Positions 1-8,320 of a stretch of DNA of 10,926 nucleotides are shown piece after piece (position 1 is the stretch's first letter; each line of letters starts with the position of its first letter). The position numbers were made by a program, and so were the translations under genes. The DNA is from Desulfobacula sp. (GTDB lineage: Bacteria; Desulfobacterota; Desulfobacteria; Desulfobacterales; Desulfobacteraceae), in NCBI GenBank assembly GCA_011390085.1, contig JAABTB010000043.1, positions 1-10,926 of the forward strand, read 5' to 3'. The notes beneath the pieces are model-generated. The model ran no database searches. It was not told the DNA's origin and saw only the letters and a program-made list of their open reading frames with translations.

Positions 1-1
1 G

Positions 2-388
2 AAACTGGGCCAGTCCGCAACGACCCTGTCCGGCGGAGAGGCCCAACGGATTAAATTGTCAAAGGAACTGTCCAAAAAAGGAACCGGCAAAACCATTTAT
101 ATCCTTGATGAACCGACAACAGGACTTCATTTTGATGATATCCGCCGATTATTATCCGTCCTCAATCAACTGGTGGATTCAAAAAATACAGTGATTGTCA
201 TTGAACACAATCTGGACGTGATCCGGTCTGCGGATTATATTATTGATCTTGGACCCGACGGAGGGGACAAGGGAGGGGAAATCATTGCCCTCGGGACCCC
301 GGAAGAGGTTTCAAAAAACAAAAAATCCTATACAGGGTATTATTTGAAAAAAGTTTTAGATAACCATAGAAAGGAGCCAAATGATTAA
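2..388 (+). CDS. uvrA: UvrABC excinuclease subunit A, C-terminal fragment (5' end outside window)
   Basis: This is the last 128 residues of UvrA, the damage-sensing ATPase of nucleotide excision repair, which loads UvrB onto damaged DNA. The frame is open from base 2. The fragment begins with the UvrA form of the ABC signature ([18 protein letters not shown]). A Walker B/D-loop follows ([12 protein letters not shown]), then the H-loop region ([11 protein letters not shown]) and the typical ending [21 protein letters not shown]. Together these make up the C-terminal half of the second ATPase domain. The TTG at base 56 is an internal leucine codon, not a start, because conserved UvrA sequence continues upstream of it. 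The stop at 386-388 lies inside the start of argC (8-bp overlap), which suggests co-transcription. The identification is near certain; the zinc-finger and N-terminal regions cannot be judged here. Confidence 0.97.
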   Translation, partial: KLGQSATTLSGGEAQRIKLSKELSKKGTGKTIYILDEPTTGLHFDDIRRLLSVLNQLVDSKNTVIVIEHNLDVIRSADYIIDLGPDGGDKGGEIIALGTPEEVSKNKKSYTGYYLKKVLDNHRKEPND

Positions 389-1418
389 AGTAGGCATTGC
401 AGGTGTGACAGGGTATACCGGGATTGAACTGGTTAAACTGATCTCCAATCATCCCAAGGCCAAATTGTGTGCCGTGAATTCAAACAGCTATAAAGGCAAG
501 GCATTGACCGAGGTTTTCCCCTCCATGAGAGGATTTGAAACCCTGATTTGCGAGGATCTCGACGGTCCGCCCCTCTCGCGGAAACTGGATGTCATCTTTC
601 TGGCATTACCCCACAAAATCTCCATGCAGCATGTGCCCGGGCTTCTTGAAAATAATATGAAAGTGATTGATTTGTCGGCGGATTTCAGGTTTTCAGATGC
701 CGCTGCCTATGAATCCGCTTACCAGGAACATACGGCCAAGCATCTGCTCAAAGAAAGCGTCTATGGTCTCAGTGAAATATACAGGGATAAGATCAAAGCG
801 GCAAAACTGATCGGGAATCCGGGCTGTTACCCGACAAGCATTCTCCTGCCCCTTATCCCGCTCTTAAAAGAAGATCTGATCCAGCCCTCAGGCATTATTT
901 CAGATTCAAAATCCGGTGTCAGCGGGGCCGGCCGTTCTTTATCCCTTTCTTCTCATTTTTGTGAAGTGAATGAATCCTTTGCCCCTTATAAAATCGGAAA
1001 CCACAGGCATACCCCGGAAATCAATGAAATCCTGAGCCTCCAGTCCGGCCGGAAAATTTCCATCACCTTTGTTCCGCATTTGCTGCCCATCACCCGGGGA
1101 ATGTTATCTACCATTTATGTTCAAGCAAAGGAGCATACCACTGAATCCAGGGTCCGGGAAGTATATGCCGCCTATTATGGGAAAGAACCTTTTATCCGGA
1201 TCCTTCAGAAAAATGCATTTCCGGCCATTTCCCATGTCAAGGGAACCAATGCCTGTGATATCGGTCTTCATTTCTGTGAAAAAACCCATCAAATCATCCT
1301 TGTATCGGCCATCGACAATCTCTTAAAAGGCGCGGCCGGTCAGGCTGTCCAGAATATGAACATCATGTTCGGCCTGAAGGATGATCTGGGTCTGAATTCG
1401 GTTCAGGTGCCTTTATGA
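381..1418 (+). CDS. argC: N-acetyl-gamma-glutamyl-phosphate reductase
   Basis: ArgC is the third enzyme of arginine biosynthesis: it reduces N-acetylglutamyl-5-phosphate to the semialdehyde with NADPH in the cytoplasm. The 345-residue length is typical. A Rossmann nucleotide-binding motif opens the protein ([13 protein letters not shown], residues 5-17). The catalytic cysteine is Cys149 in [19 protein letters not shown] lies at 177-186, and the histidine motif GNHRHTPEI is at about 207-215. The C-terminal half ([19 protein letters not shown]) is also characteristic of the family. The start is well supported by a strong AAGGAG at 371-376, four bases upstream of the ATG. The gene overlaps the uvrA end by 8 bp, and no other arginine gene is visible in the window. 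No ARG-box-like operator was recognised. All expected catalytic residues are present, so it is predicted to be active. Confidence 0.97.
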   Translation: MIKVGIAGVTGYTGIELVKLISNHPKAKLCAVNSNSYKGKALTEVFPSMRGFETLICEDLDGPPLSRKLDVIFLALPHKISMQHVPGLLENNMKVIDLSADFRFSDAAAYESAYQEHTAKHLLKESVYGLSEIYRDKIKAAKLIGNPGCYPTSILLPLIPLLKEDLIQPSGIISDSKSGVSGAGRSLSLSSHFCEVNESFAPYKIGNHRHTPEINEILSLQSGRKISITFVPHLLPITRGMLSTIYVQAKEHTTESRVREVYAAYYGKEPFIRILQKNAFPAISHVKGTNACDIGLHFCEKTHQIILVSAIDNLLKGAAGQAVQNMNIMFGLKDDLGLNSVQVPL

Positions 1419-1467
1419 TGAATATTATGCTTGACAGACAGGGAATATCTGAATAAAAAAAGAAACC

Positions 1468-2394
1468 ATGAGAAATAGAGTTAAAATATATTATCATTCA
1501 GGCATGTCCTCTGACATCCGGGAATTGTCAATTCACAGGGCTCTGTGGATCTCTATGTTTATCCTTATGGGTTTTTCAATTCTCGGGGTTTCCTATATCG
1601 GATACGATTACGTCAAATTGAAGCGTTCGTTATCCATTAATGGTGATTTTGATGATACGGTTCACTCGTTAAACGGCGAAATCACTACCCAGAGAAAGCA
1701 GATCCAGCATTTTGCCGAAGAAATAGAAGGATTAAAAAAGCAGGTGGACAATCTCTCAAAATTTGAGGATAAGGTCCGGCTGATTGCAGATATCAAACAA
1801 ACCAGCGATTCCAGCGGATTGATTGGGATCGGTAGCATCCCCGCCAATTCCCTGGACCCGGATCTTCCCTTGGCCCAGCGGCACAGCGGCCTGATACGTG
1901 AGATGCACGAACAGGTGTCCCAGACAAAGGTTGCCGTTGAAAAAAACGCCCTTGATTTTGAACAATTGATAAAACAGCTTGAACAAAAAAGAAATCTTTT
2001 GGCGGCCACGCCCTCCATCCGGCCGGTGAACGGTTGGATTACCTCAGGCTTCGGAGGCAGGGTATCCCCTTTCACAGGGCAAAAAGAATTCCATTCAGGA
2101 ATAGATATTTCAAATGCTCCGGGAACAAAAATTATTGCCCCGGCCAACGGCCGGGTCGCCACTGCTGCTGAAAAAGTCTATATCGGGAATCTGGTGATCC
2201 TTGATCACGGCCATGGGCGTTCAACCAAATACGGCCATTTAAAAGAAATCCTTGTGAACCCGGGGCAAGAAATCAAAAGAGGGGATGTGATCGGACTTGT
2301 CGGCAGTACCGGAAGAAGTACCGGACCCCACCTGCACTACGAAGTTTTAATCAATGGAACGCCTGTTAATCCATTGAAATATATTCTAAACTAA
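1468..2394 (+). CDS. Membrane-anchored M23 (LytM/DD-endopeptidase-type) peptidase
   Basis: This 308-residue protein is a probable periplasmic zinc peptidase or peptidoglycan hydrolase. Residues 1-25 form a polar, basic cytoplasmic tail, and residues 26-46 form one hydrophobic membrane segment. Residues about 65-105 and 145-178 look like coiled coil, as in NlpD/EnvC- or MepM-like proteins. The M23 domain fills about 185-308. Zinc ligands are visible as His209 and Asp213 (FHSGIDIS) and His290 of the HLH motif (GPHLHYEV). His257 (KYGHL) and His288 sit at the catalytic positions, so the domain looks active rather than a degenerate EnvC-type activator. The start is supported by an in-frame TGA at 1450-1452, but only an A-rich tract and no clear Shine-Dalgarno precedes the ATG. 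It lies 49 bp after argC and 124 bp before secA. The exact substrate and gene name cannot be assigned from sequence alone. Confidence 0.9.
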   Translation: MRNRVKIYYHSGMSSDIRELSIHRALWISMFILMGFSILGVSYIGYDYVKLKRSLSINGDFDDTVHSLNGEITTQRKQIQHFAEEIEGLKKQVDNLSKFEDKVRLIADIKQTSDSSGLIGIGSIPANSLDPDLPLAQRHSGLIREMHEQVSQTKVAVEKNALDFEQLIKQLEQKRNLLAATPSIRPVNGWITSGFGGRVSPFTGQKEFHSGIDISNAPGTKIIAPANGRVATAAEKVYIGNLVILDHGHGRSTKYGHLKEILVNPGQEIKRGDVIGLVGSTGRSTGPHLHYEVLINGTPVNPLKYILN

Positions 2395-2518
2395 TTTCCC
2401 CTTATCCCTGATTTTTATCAAATCCATTTTATAATTTTTTATTTTGATTTATATGATTAATGCTTATATGTTTGTCTTGAAATATTAACCATATTTAAAA
2501 AAACAGGTACCCCAACCC
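2395..2518. promoter_or_regulatory. AT-rich leader/probable promoter region upstream of secA
   Basis: This 124-bp non-coding stretch is much more AT-rich than its surroundings and is the likely entry point for transcription of secA and the genes behind it. Candidate -10 boxes are TATAAT at 2430-2435 (no good -35), TATGAT at 2452-2457 (with TTTATA at 2428-2433, 18-bp spacer) and TATGTT at 2467-2472 (with TTGATT at 2444-2449, 17-bp spacer). No single pair is a strong consensus match, so the exact start site is undecided. A TTATATG direct repeat (2449-2455 and 2464-2470) and an AAATAT/ATATTT inverted repeat (2480-2496) lie within it. No terminator hairpin follows the M23 gene. The ribosome-binding sequence of secA is weak (AGGT at 2505-2508). 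No SecM-like leader peptide was recognised. Confidence 0.5.
2480..2496. repeat. Short inverted repeat in the secA leader
   Basis: AAATAT (2480-2485) and ATATTT (2491-2496) form a perfect 6-bp inverted repeat around the 5-base spacer TAACC, 22 bp before the secA start codon. It could be an operator half-site pair. As an RNA hairpin it would be weak, since it is all A-U. In DNA this AT-rich such a repeat can easily arise by chance, so confidence in a function is low. Confidence 0.25.
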
Positions 2519-5041
2519 ATGGTCTTGAATCTTCTCACTAAAATATTTGGTTCCAGCAATGACCGGATTTTAAAAAAACTCCAGCCTATCATCCATGAAA
2601 TCAATACATTAGAGCCTCAGATAAAACTGTTATCAGATGAGCAAATGCGGCAAAAAACATTGGAATTCAAGGAGCGGTTCAACAATGGCGAACCTCTTGA
2701 TGACCTGTTGCCTTCCGCCTTTGCCCTTGTCCGGGAAGCCTCGGTCAGAACCCTTGGCCTCCGACATTTTGACGTTCAGTTGATCGGCGGCATTGCCCTT
2801 CATAAGGGCACCATCGCTGAAATGAAGACCGGTGAAGGAAAAACCTTGATGTCCACCCTTCCCGCCTATCTGAACGCCTTAACAGGCAAAGGTGTTCATA
2901 TCGTTACAGTTAATGATTACCTGGCCAAACGTGATGCCGAATGGATGTCTAAAATCTATCATTTCCTTGGACTGGAAGTGGGCGTAATCCTCCATGATAT
3001 AACGGATCAGGAAAGAAAAATCGCCTATGGCAGGGATATCACCTATGGCACAAACAATGAGTTCGGATTTGATTATTTAAGGGATAACATGAAATTTGAT
3101 AAAGATTCCCTTGCCCAGAAAGAACTCCATTTTGCCATTGTCGACGAAGTCGACAGCATTCTGATTGATGAGGCCAGAACGCCTTTGATCATTTCAGGCC
3201 CTGCTGAAAAATCAACCCATCTTTACACTCAAGTCAATACCATTATCCCGGCCTTTACAAAAGACTCGGATTATACCCTGGATGAAGAATCCAAATCCGT
3301 GGCCTTAACAGAAGCCGGAGTTGCCAAGGGGGAATCGCTTTTAAACATTGAAAACCTCTATGACCCCGCCAATATTGAAATCCTGCATCATTTAAACCAG
3401 GCCTTAAAGGCCCACAAGGTATTCAAACGGGACACGGATTATATTGTCCAGAACAACCAGGTGGTCATTGTGGATGAATTCACCGGCCGCCTCATGACCG
3501 GGAGACGGTATAGCGAAGGGCTCCACCAGGCCCTTGAGGCAAAAGAAAATGTAAAAATTGAAAATGAAAATCAGACCCTTGCCACCATCACCTTCCAGAA
3601 CTATTTCAGGATGTACGATAAATTGTCCGGCATGACCGGTACGGCCCTGACCGAGGCGCCTGAATTCAAAAAAATCTATAACCTGGACGTTCTTGCCATC
3701 CCGACCCATAAAAAGATGATCCGCGAGGATTCTCCGGATCTCATCTATAAAACCAAAAAAGAAAAATATGATGCCGCCATTCAGGAAATCATCCGCCTTC
3801 ATAAAAAAGGACAGCCTGTTCTGGTGGGAACCATATCCATTGACGTATCCGAAGATATGAGTGAAAAACTCAAGAAAAAAGGCATCCCCCATACGGTCTT
3901 AAATGCCAAACACCATGAGGCGGAAGCCGAGATCGTCGCCAATGCGGGGCAAAAGGGTGCTGTGACCATCTCCACCAATATGGCGGGCCGGGGTACGGAT
4001 ATTGTTCTGGGGGAAGAGGTGATCGAACTGGGCGGCCTTCATATCCTCGGGACCTCCCGGCATGAATCCAGGCGCATCGACAACCAGCTCCGGGGACGCT
4101 CCGGCAGACAGGGAGACCCGGGGTCTTCAAGATTTTATCTTTCCCTGGAAGATGACCTGTTGAGAATTTTCGGCGGGGACAGAATCCATGCCGTCATGGA
4201 CAAACTGGGAATTGAAGAAGGGGAGCATATTGAGCACCGGTTTATCAGCAAAGCCATAGAAAACGCCCAGTCAAAGGTTGAAGGCCATAATTTTGAAATC
4301 AGAAAGCACCTGCTGGAATATGATGATGTCATGAACCAGCAAAGAGAGGTCATCTATCAGCAGCGGCGCAAGGCCCTGGTGGAAGAAAGCCTCAAACCCC
4401 TGGTCTTTGAAATGATGGAAGACAAAGTCTATGACCTGGTGGACGAATTTGCACCGGAAAAAACCCCTGCCCCTCAATGGGATCTGGAGGGCCTTGGAAA
4501 CAGGTTCCGGCAGATTTTCAATTACAGCCCTGATTTTGAAAGCCCTTCAATACCCCGGGACTCTGCCCAAAAGCTGTCCGAATTCTTATTTGAAACCTTA
4601 AAAACCGTTTACGATCAAAGAGAAGCAGCCTTTGGTGAAGGCATCACAAGGGAAATCGAAAGGCATATCGTCCTCCAGACGGTGGATACGAGGTGGAAGG
4701 AACATCTTTTATCCATGGACCATTTAAAAGAAGGGATCGGTCTGAGGGGATATGCCCAGCAGGACCCTTTGCGGATTTACAGGAAAGAAGGGTTTGATAT
4801 GTTTCAGGCGCTCATGGACAGGGTCAAGGATGAAATTGTTGAAATCTTGTTTAAAATTCAGATTTCAAGCCCGTCCCAGGTGGATAATCTGAAAAAAAAG
4901 GAACAACAGAACCTGACCTTTTCCCATTCCGACGGATCAAGCATTAAAAAGCCGGTCAAACGGTCATCCCAGAAAGTACAAAGAAATGATCCCTGCCCCT
5001 GCGGAAGCGGAAAAAAATATAAGAAATGCTGTGGGGTTTAG
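2519..5041 (+). CDS. secA: Preprotein translocase ATPase SecA
   Basis: SecA is the motor that pushes unfolded preproteins through the SecYEG channel; it cycles between cytoplasm and inner membrane. In order, the 840 residues show the N-terminal [13 protein letters not shown], Walker A MKTGEGKT (102-109), Walker B with VDEVDS (208-213) and DEART (218-222), and a preprotein cross-linking region at about 225-365. IRA2-type helicase motifs follow, including [13 protein letters not shown] (486-498) and [14 protein letters not shown] (523-536). A helical scaffold/wing region follows, including [13 protein letters not shown] (598-610). The C-terminus is a SEC-C zinc knuckle, [13 protein letters not shown], with Cys826, Cys828, Cys837 and Cys838, used in other bacteria for SecB/ribosome or lipid contact. 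The loop after GRGTDIVLG is short, as in Bacillus SecA and unlike the longer E. coli insertion, which partly explains the length of 840 against 901. It probably heads the run ending with lgt. The ATG is supported by conserved N-terminal sequence despite a weak ribosome-binding site. Confidence 0.98.
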   Translation: MVLNLLTKIFGSSNDRILKKLQPIIHEINTLEPQIKLLSDEQMRQKTLEFKERFNNGEPLDDLLPSAFALVREASVRTLGLRHFDVQLIGGIALHKGTIAEMKTGEGKTLMSTLPAYLNALTGKGVHIVTVNDYLAKRDAEWMSKIYHFLGLEVGVILHDITDQERKIAYGRDITYGTNNEFGFDYLRDNMKFDKDSLAQKELHFAIVDEVDSILIDEARTPLIISGPAEKSTHLYTQVNTIIPAFTKDSDYTLDEESKSVALTEAGVAKGESLLNIENLYDPANIEILHHLNQALKAHKVFKRDTDYIVQNNQVVIVDEFTGRLMTGRRYSEGLHQALEAKENVKIENENQTLATITFQNYFRMYDKLSGMTGTALTEAPEFKKIYNLDVLAIPTHKKMIREDSPDLIYKTKKEKYDAAIQEIIRLHKKGQPVLVGTISIDVSEDMSEKLKKKGIPHTVLNAKHHEAEAEIVANAGQKGAVTISTNMAGRGTDIVLGEEVIELGGLHILGTSRHESRRIDNQLRGRSGRQGDPGSSRFYLSLEDDLLRIFGGDRIHAVMDKLGIEEGEHIEHRFISKAIENAQSKVEGHNFEIRKHLLEYDDVMNQQREVIYQQRRKALVEESLKPLVFEMMEDKVYDLVDEFAPEKTPAPQWDLEGLGNRFRQIFNYSPDFESPSIPRDSAQKLSEFLFETLKTVYDQREAAFGEGITREIERHIVLQTVDTRWKEHLLSMDHLKEGIGLRGYAQQDPLRIYRKEGFDMFQALMDRVKDEIVEILFKIQISSPSQVDNLKKKEQQNLTFSHSDGSSIKKPVKRSSQKVQRNDPCPCGSGKKYKKCCGV

Positions 5042-5047
5042 GAATCC

Positions 5048-5356
5048 ATGACATCAACAGATTCTAAAATAAAAACGGATAGTTCGATAAAATCAAAAAA
5101 TGATCTGCCGCCCATGTTTAAAGTCATTCTGCATAATGACGATTATACCACCATGGAGTTTGTGGTGGAGATTCTATTGACCGTTTTTGGAAAATCACTT
5201 GAAAAAGCAACGCAAATAATGCTTAATGTACATCATAAAGGAAAAGAAATCTGCGGGATTTATCCCCGGGAGATAGCGGAAACGAAAGTTGAGACGGTCC
5301 ATCATCTGGCAAGCAGCAAAGGGTTTCCTTTAAAGAGTACAATGGAAAAGGAGTAA
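5048..5356 (+). CDS. clpS: ATP-dependent Clp protease adaptor ClpS
   Basis: ClpS is the N-recognin of the bacterial N-degron pathway: it binds proteins with N-terminal Leu, Phe, Trp or Tyr and hands them to the ClpA N-domain. The protein has 102 residues. It starts with a flexible polar tail (1-20) of the type that engages the ClpA pore, followed by the ClpS core. The binding-pocket residues align with E. coli ClpS: NDDYTTMEFV (30-39) supplies Asn30, Asp31, Asp32 and the gatekeeper Met36. His62 in LNVHHKGKEICG matches E. coli His66. AETKVETVHHLA (77-88) is also typical. It begins 6 bp after the secA stop, with AGGA overlapping that stop, and ends 3 bp before clpA. Linkage to clpA and aat fits the role exactly. 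Confidence 0.97.
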   Translation: MTSTDSKIKTDSSIKSKNDLPPMFKVILHNDDYTTMEFVVEILLTVFGKSLEKATQIMLNVHHKGKEICGIYPREIAETKVETVHHLASSKGFPLKSTMEKE

Positions 5357-5359
5357 GGT

Positions 5360-7618
5360 ATGATCAGCAAAGAACTTAGCACCGCTCTCGGTTTTGCCGT
5401 CAGAGAGGCAAAAAAGAGAAGGCATGAATATGTGTGTGTTGAACACGTTCTTTATGCAATCCTTAACCATGAGACCGGTGTTGAAACCATTGAAAAATGC
5501 GGGGGCAACCCGGAACAGATAAAAGAAGAGCTTGAAAAATTCTTTGAGGAAAAACTGACCAAGATAGATTCCAAAGAAGAATATGTCCTGCAGCAAACCA
5601 TCGGTTTTCAGCGCATGATTCAACGGGCCATCAACCAGGCCAGATCGGCTGAAAAGACCGAGGTCAATCTTGGAGATATTCTTGCCTCCATCTTCCAGGA
5701 AAAAGACTCCCATGCCGCCTTTTATCTTGAGTCGGAAGGGATCACCCGCCTGGATGTATTAAAATACATTTCCCATGTGGCCGACCATGAAAAAAAAGAC
5801 ATGGAACCCCTGGACCCTTCCCGGAATATGTTCAGACAAGCGGACATGAAAACAAAACGGCTCAAAAAGAAAGATCCTCTGGAGGCCTTCACCACCAATC
5901 TTCTGCAAAAAGCGGAAGAAAATAAAATCGACCCGCTGATCGGAAGGCTCAATGAGCTGGACAGGGTCATGCAGGTTCTCTGCCGCAGACGAAAAAACAA
6001 TCCCATCCTTGTGGGAGATCCGGGAGTGGGGAAAACCGCCATTGCCGAAGGCCTTGCCTTAAAAATCAAAAACAAACAGGTTCCGGATCTTCTGGAAAAC
6101 TGTGAGCTTTTTTCCCTTGATATGGGAGCCCTCCTGGCCGGAACAAAATACCGGGGGGATTTTGAACAGCGGCTGAAAGATGTTATCGTTGCCCTGGAAT
6201 CCAAGGAAAATGCCCTGCTGGTCATTGATGAAATCCATACGGTGGTGGGTGCCGGTGCGACCACCAGCGGTTCCATGGATGCATCCAATATATTAAAACC
6301 GGCTCTTTCTTCAGGGGATATCAAATGTATCGGCACCACCACCTATGAAGAGTATAAAAATCATTTTGAAAAAGACCGGGCCTTTTCACGACGGTTTGAA
6401 AAGATTGAAGTCTCGGAACCCTCAGTGGAAGAAACCACTCAAATCCTGACCGGGCTCAAACCCTATTATGAAAAACACCACGGCCTGACCTATCCTGCCG
6501 AAATCATTGAAGCGGCAGCCTATCTTTCCGACAAATATATCAATGACCGCCTTTTGCCGGACAAGGCCATTGATGTGATTGATGAAACCGGGGCCTATCT
6601 CCGGCTGAAAGGCAACAGGAACCACGAAGCCGTCACCCTGACCGATATTGAAGAAATTGTGGCAAAGATCGCCAAGGTCCCGGTCACCAATGTGACATCA
6701 ACGGACAAAGTAAATCTGGAATCCCTGCCCAAGAAACTGTTAAGCGTCATCTTCGGTCAGGACAATGCCATTGACATGCTGACCACTTCCATCAAACGAT
6801 CAAGAGCCGGCCTTTCCGCTCCTGAACGGCCCATAGGGTCCTTTTTGTTCATGGGACCCACCGGAGTGGGGAAAACCGAGGTTGCAAAGCAACTGGCCCA
6901 TCATATGGGAATTGAATTTTTAAGATTCGACATGAGCGAATACATGGAAAAGCATTCCGTCTCAAGGCTTATCGGAGCCCCGCCGGGATATGTGGGATTT
7001 GACCAGGGCGGAATCCTGACGGACGGCATCCGCAAACATCCCCACAGTGTGCTTCTTTTGGATGAAATTGAAAAAGCCCATATGGACCTGTACAATATCC
7101 TGCTCCAGGTCATGGACTATGCTACCTTGACCGACAACAACGGCAAGTCCGCAGATTTCAGAAATGTCATCCTCATCATGACCTCCAATGCCGGGGCCAG
7201 GGAAATGAGCGCCAATGCCATCGGATTCGGACCCCAGTCCGCCGATGTCGACTTTAAAGGCATGAAAGCCGTTGAAAAGGCCTTCAGCCCTGAATTTCGA
7301 AACCGGCTGGACGGCATTGTCCAGTTTAACCATTTATCCACCAAGGTCATGGGCATGATTGTGGATAAAAATATGAAAGAACTGGAATCCATGCTCAAGG
7401 CCAAACAGGTCAAGCTGACCTATTCGGATAAGGTTCGATCCTATCTGGCAAAAGAAGGATATGATCCGAAATTCGGGGCAAGACCCCTGGCAAGAATTAT
7501 CCAGACCCGGATAAAAGACCGGCTCACGGATGAAATTCTCTTTGGCAGCCTTGAAAAAGGCGGGCAAGTTTCCATTGGCATGCGGAATCATAAATTGAGT
7601 TTTGTCTTTAAGAGCTGA
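5360..7618 (+). CDS. clpA: ATP-dependent Clp protease ATP-binding subunit ClpA
   Basis: ClpA is a hexameric AAA+ unfoldase that feeds substrates into ClpP and accepts N-degron cargo from ClpS. The 752 residues comprise an N-domain with two Clp repeats (about 1-142), a charged linker rich in Lys (about 143-175), and two AAA+ modules. D1 has Walker A GDPGVGKT (219-226) and Walker B VIDEIH (288-293). D2 has Walker A GPTGVGKT (499-506), Walker B LLLDEIEKAH (565-574), and sensor/arginine-finger regions including FSPEFRNRLD (642-651). D1 and D2 join directly without the coiled-coil M domain, which separates ClpA from ClpB and ClpC. A ClpP-docking tripeptide IGF occurs at 621-623 (IGL in E. coli ClpA). 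The start has a good AAGGAG at 5348-5353. The stop TGA abuts the aat ATG with no spacer. clpP is not in the window. Confidence 0.97.
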   Translation: MISKELSTALGFAVREAKKRRHEYVCVEHVLYAILNHETGVETIEKCGGNPEQIKEELEKFFEEKLTKIDSKEEYVLQQTIGFQRMIQRAINQARSAEKTEVNLGDILASIFQEKDSHAAFYLESEGITRLDVLKYISHVADHEKKDMEPLDPSRNMFRQADMKTKRLKKKDPLEAFTTNLLQKAEENKIDPLIGRLNELDRVMQVLCRRRKNNPILVGDPGVGKTAIAEGLALKIKNKQVPDLLENCELFSLDMGALLAGTKYRGDFEQRLKDVIVALESKENALLVIDEIHTVVGAGATTSGSMDASNILKPALSSGDIKCIGTTTYEEYKNHFEKDRAFSRRFEKIEVSEPSVEETTQILTGLKPYYEKHHGLTYPAEIIEAAAYLSDKYINDRLLPDKAIDVIDETGAYLRLKGNRNHEAVTLTDIEEIVAKIAKVPVTNVTSTDKVNLESLPKKLLSVIFGQDNAIDMLTTSIKRSRAGLSAPERPIGSFLFMGPTGVGKTEVAKQLAHHMGIEFLRFDMSEYMEKHSVSRLIGAPPGYVGFDQGGILTDGIRKHPHSVLLLDEIEKAHMDLYNILLQVMDYATLTDNNGKSADFRNVILIMTSNAGAREMSANAIGFGPQSADVDFKGMKAVEKAFSPEFRNRLDGIVQFNHLSTKVMGMIVDKNMKELESMLKAKQVKLTYSDKVRSYLAKEGYDPKFGARPLARIIQTRIKDRLTDEILFGSLEKGGQVSIGMRNHKLSFVFKS

Positions 7619-8320
7619 ATGCCCCTTTTCCGGTTATCAGAACGATTGGATTTTCCTCCTGCCTGGCTTGCAAGATCCGACGGCCTTTTATGCATCGGAG
7701 GAGACCTGTCGGCCCAGAGGATCCTGCTGGCTTATGAAAAGGGCATATTCCCATGGTTTTCGGAAAACGAACCCATCCTGTGGTGGTCACCGGACCCCAG
7801 ACTGGTTCTTTTTCCCAGGAATATCAAAGTTTCACGAAGCCTGAAAAAAACCATAAAAAAAAACACCTTTCACCTGACCATGGACAATGCCTTTGAAGAA
7901 ACCATTCTTTCCTGTTCAAAACCAAGGCGGAAAGAATATGCCGGCACTTGGCTGGTGGAAGAAATGATCGAAGCCTATATTCAACTGCATAAACTCGGCT
8001 ATGCCCATTCCATTGAAACCTGGAAAGATGACCGCCTGGTAGGAGGCCTCTATGGCATCTGCCTGGGCGGGATTTTCTTTGGCGAATCCATGTTTTCCTT
8101 TGAAGATGATGCCTCAAAGACGGCCCTTACGGCCCTGGCCCGTCATCTTGAGCAGCACCGGTTTGACCTCATTGACTGCCAGGTCACCACAAACCACCTT
8201 CTCAGCATGGGGGCCACGGAAATTTCCAGAAATACATATCTGGATATCATTCAACGATCCATCAAACGAACAGATCTCCGGAACGTCTGGAGTCCGGGTA
8301 TCCCTCTTGGGGTTTCATGA
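7619..8320 (+). CDS. aat: Leucyl/phenylalanyl-tRNA--protein transferase
   Basis: Aat transfers Leu or Phe from aminoacyl-tRNA to proteins with N-terminal Arg or Lys (and some Met), creating the primary destabilising residue read by ClpS. The 233-residue length matches the family. Signature blocks in order are FPP (12-14), GLLCIGGDL (22-30), AYEKGIFPWF (38-47), LWWSPDPR (54-61), GTWL (109-112), AHSIETW (129-135), LVGGLYG (140-146), FFGESMFS (153-160), ASKTAL (165-170) and DCQ (186-188). Glu156, Asp186 and Gln188 fall at the same numbers as the E. coli catalytic-site residues. The ATG directly follows the clpA stop, and a weak purine-rich site (TAAGAG, 7609-7614) lies inside clpA, so translation is probably coupled. 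The end overlaps lgt by 4 bp. The enzyme is predicted to be active. Confidence 0.97.
   Translation: MPLFRLSERLDFPPAWLARSDGLLCIGGDLSAQRILLAYEKGIFPWFSENEPILWWSPDPRLVLFPRNIKVSRSLKKTIKKNTFHLTMDNAFEETILSCSKPRRKEYAGTWLVEEMIEAYIQLHKLGYAHSIETWKDDRLVGGLYGICLGGIFFGESMFSFEDDASKTALTALARHLEQHRFDLIDCQVTTNHLLSMGATEISRNTYLDIIQRSIKRTDLRNVWSPGIPLGVS

Noticed and set aside
56..388. A short independent gene starting at TTG 56
   Set aside because: Conserved UvrA ABC signature sequence is in the same frame upstream of this codon, so it is the interior of uvrA.
1431..1459. Possible promoter (TTGACA at 1431-1436, TAAAAA at 1454-1459) before the M23 gene
   Set aside because: Spacing is 17 bp, but the -10 match is poor and falls about 8 bp before the ATG, which would need a leaderless message. 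It is most likely chance in an A-rich gap.
1662..2162. 166-codon minus-strand open frame inside the M23 gene
   Set aside because: It lies opposite a gene with a complete catalytic domain, has no ribosome-binding site and no recognisable motif.
5722..6342. 206-codon minus-strand open frame inside clpA
   Set aside because: It is antisense to the conserved ClpA D1 domain, and its Ser/Arg/Phe-rich composition is typical of the reverse complement of coding DNA.
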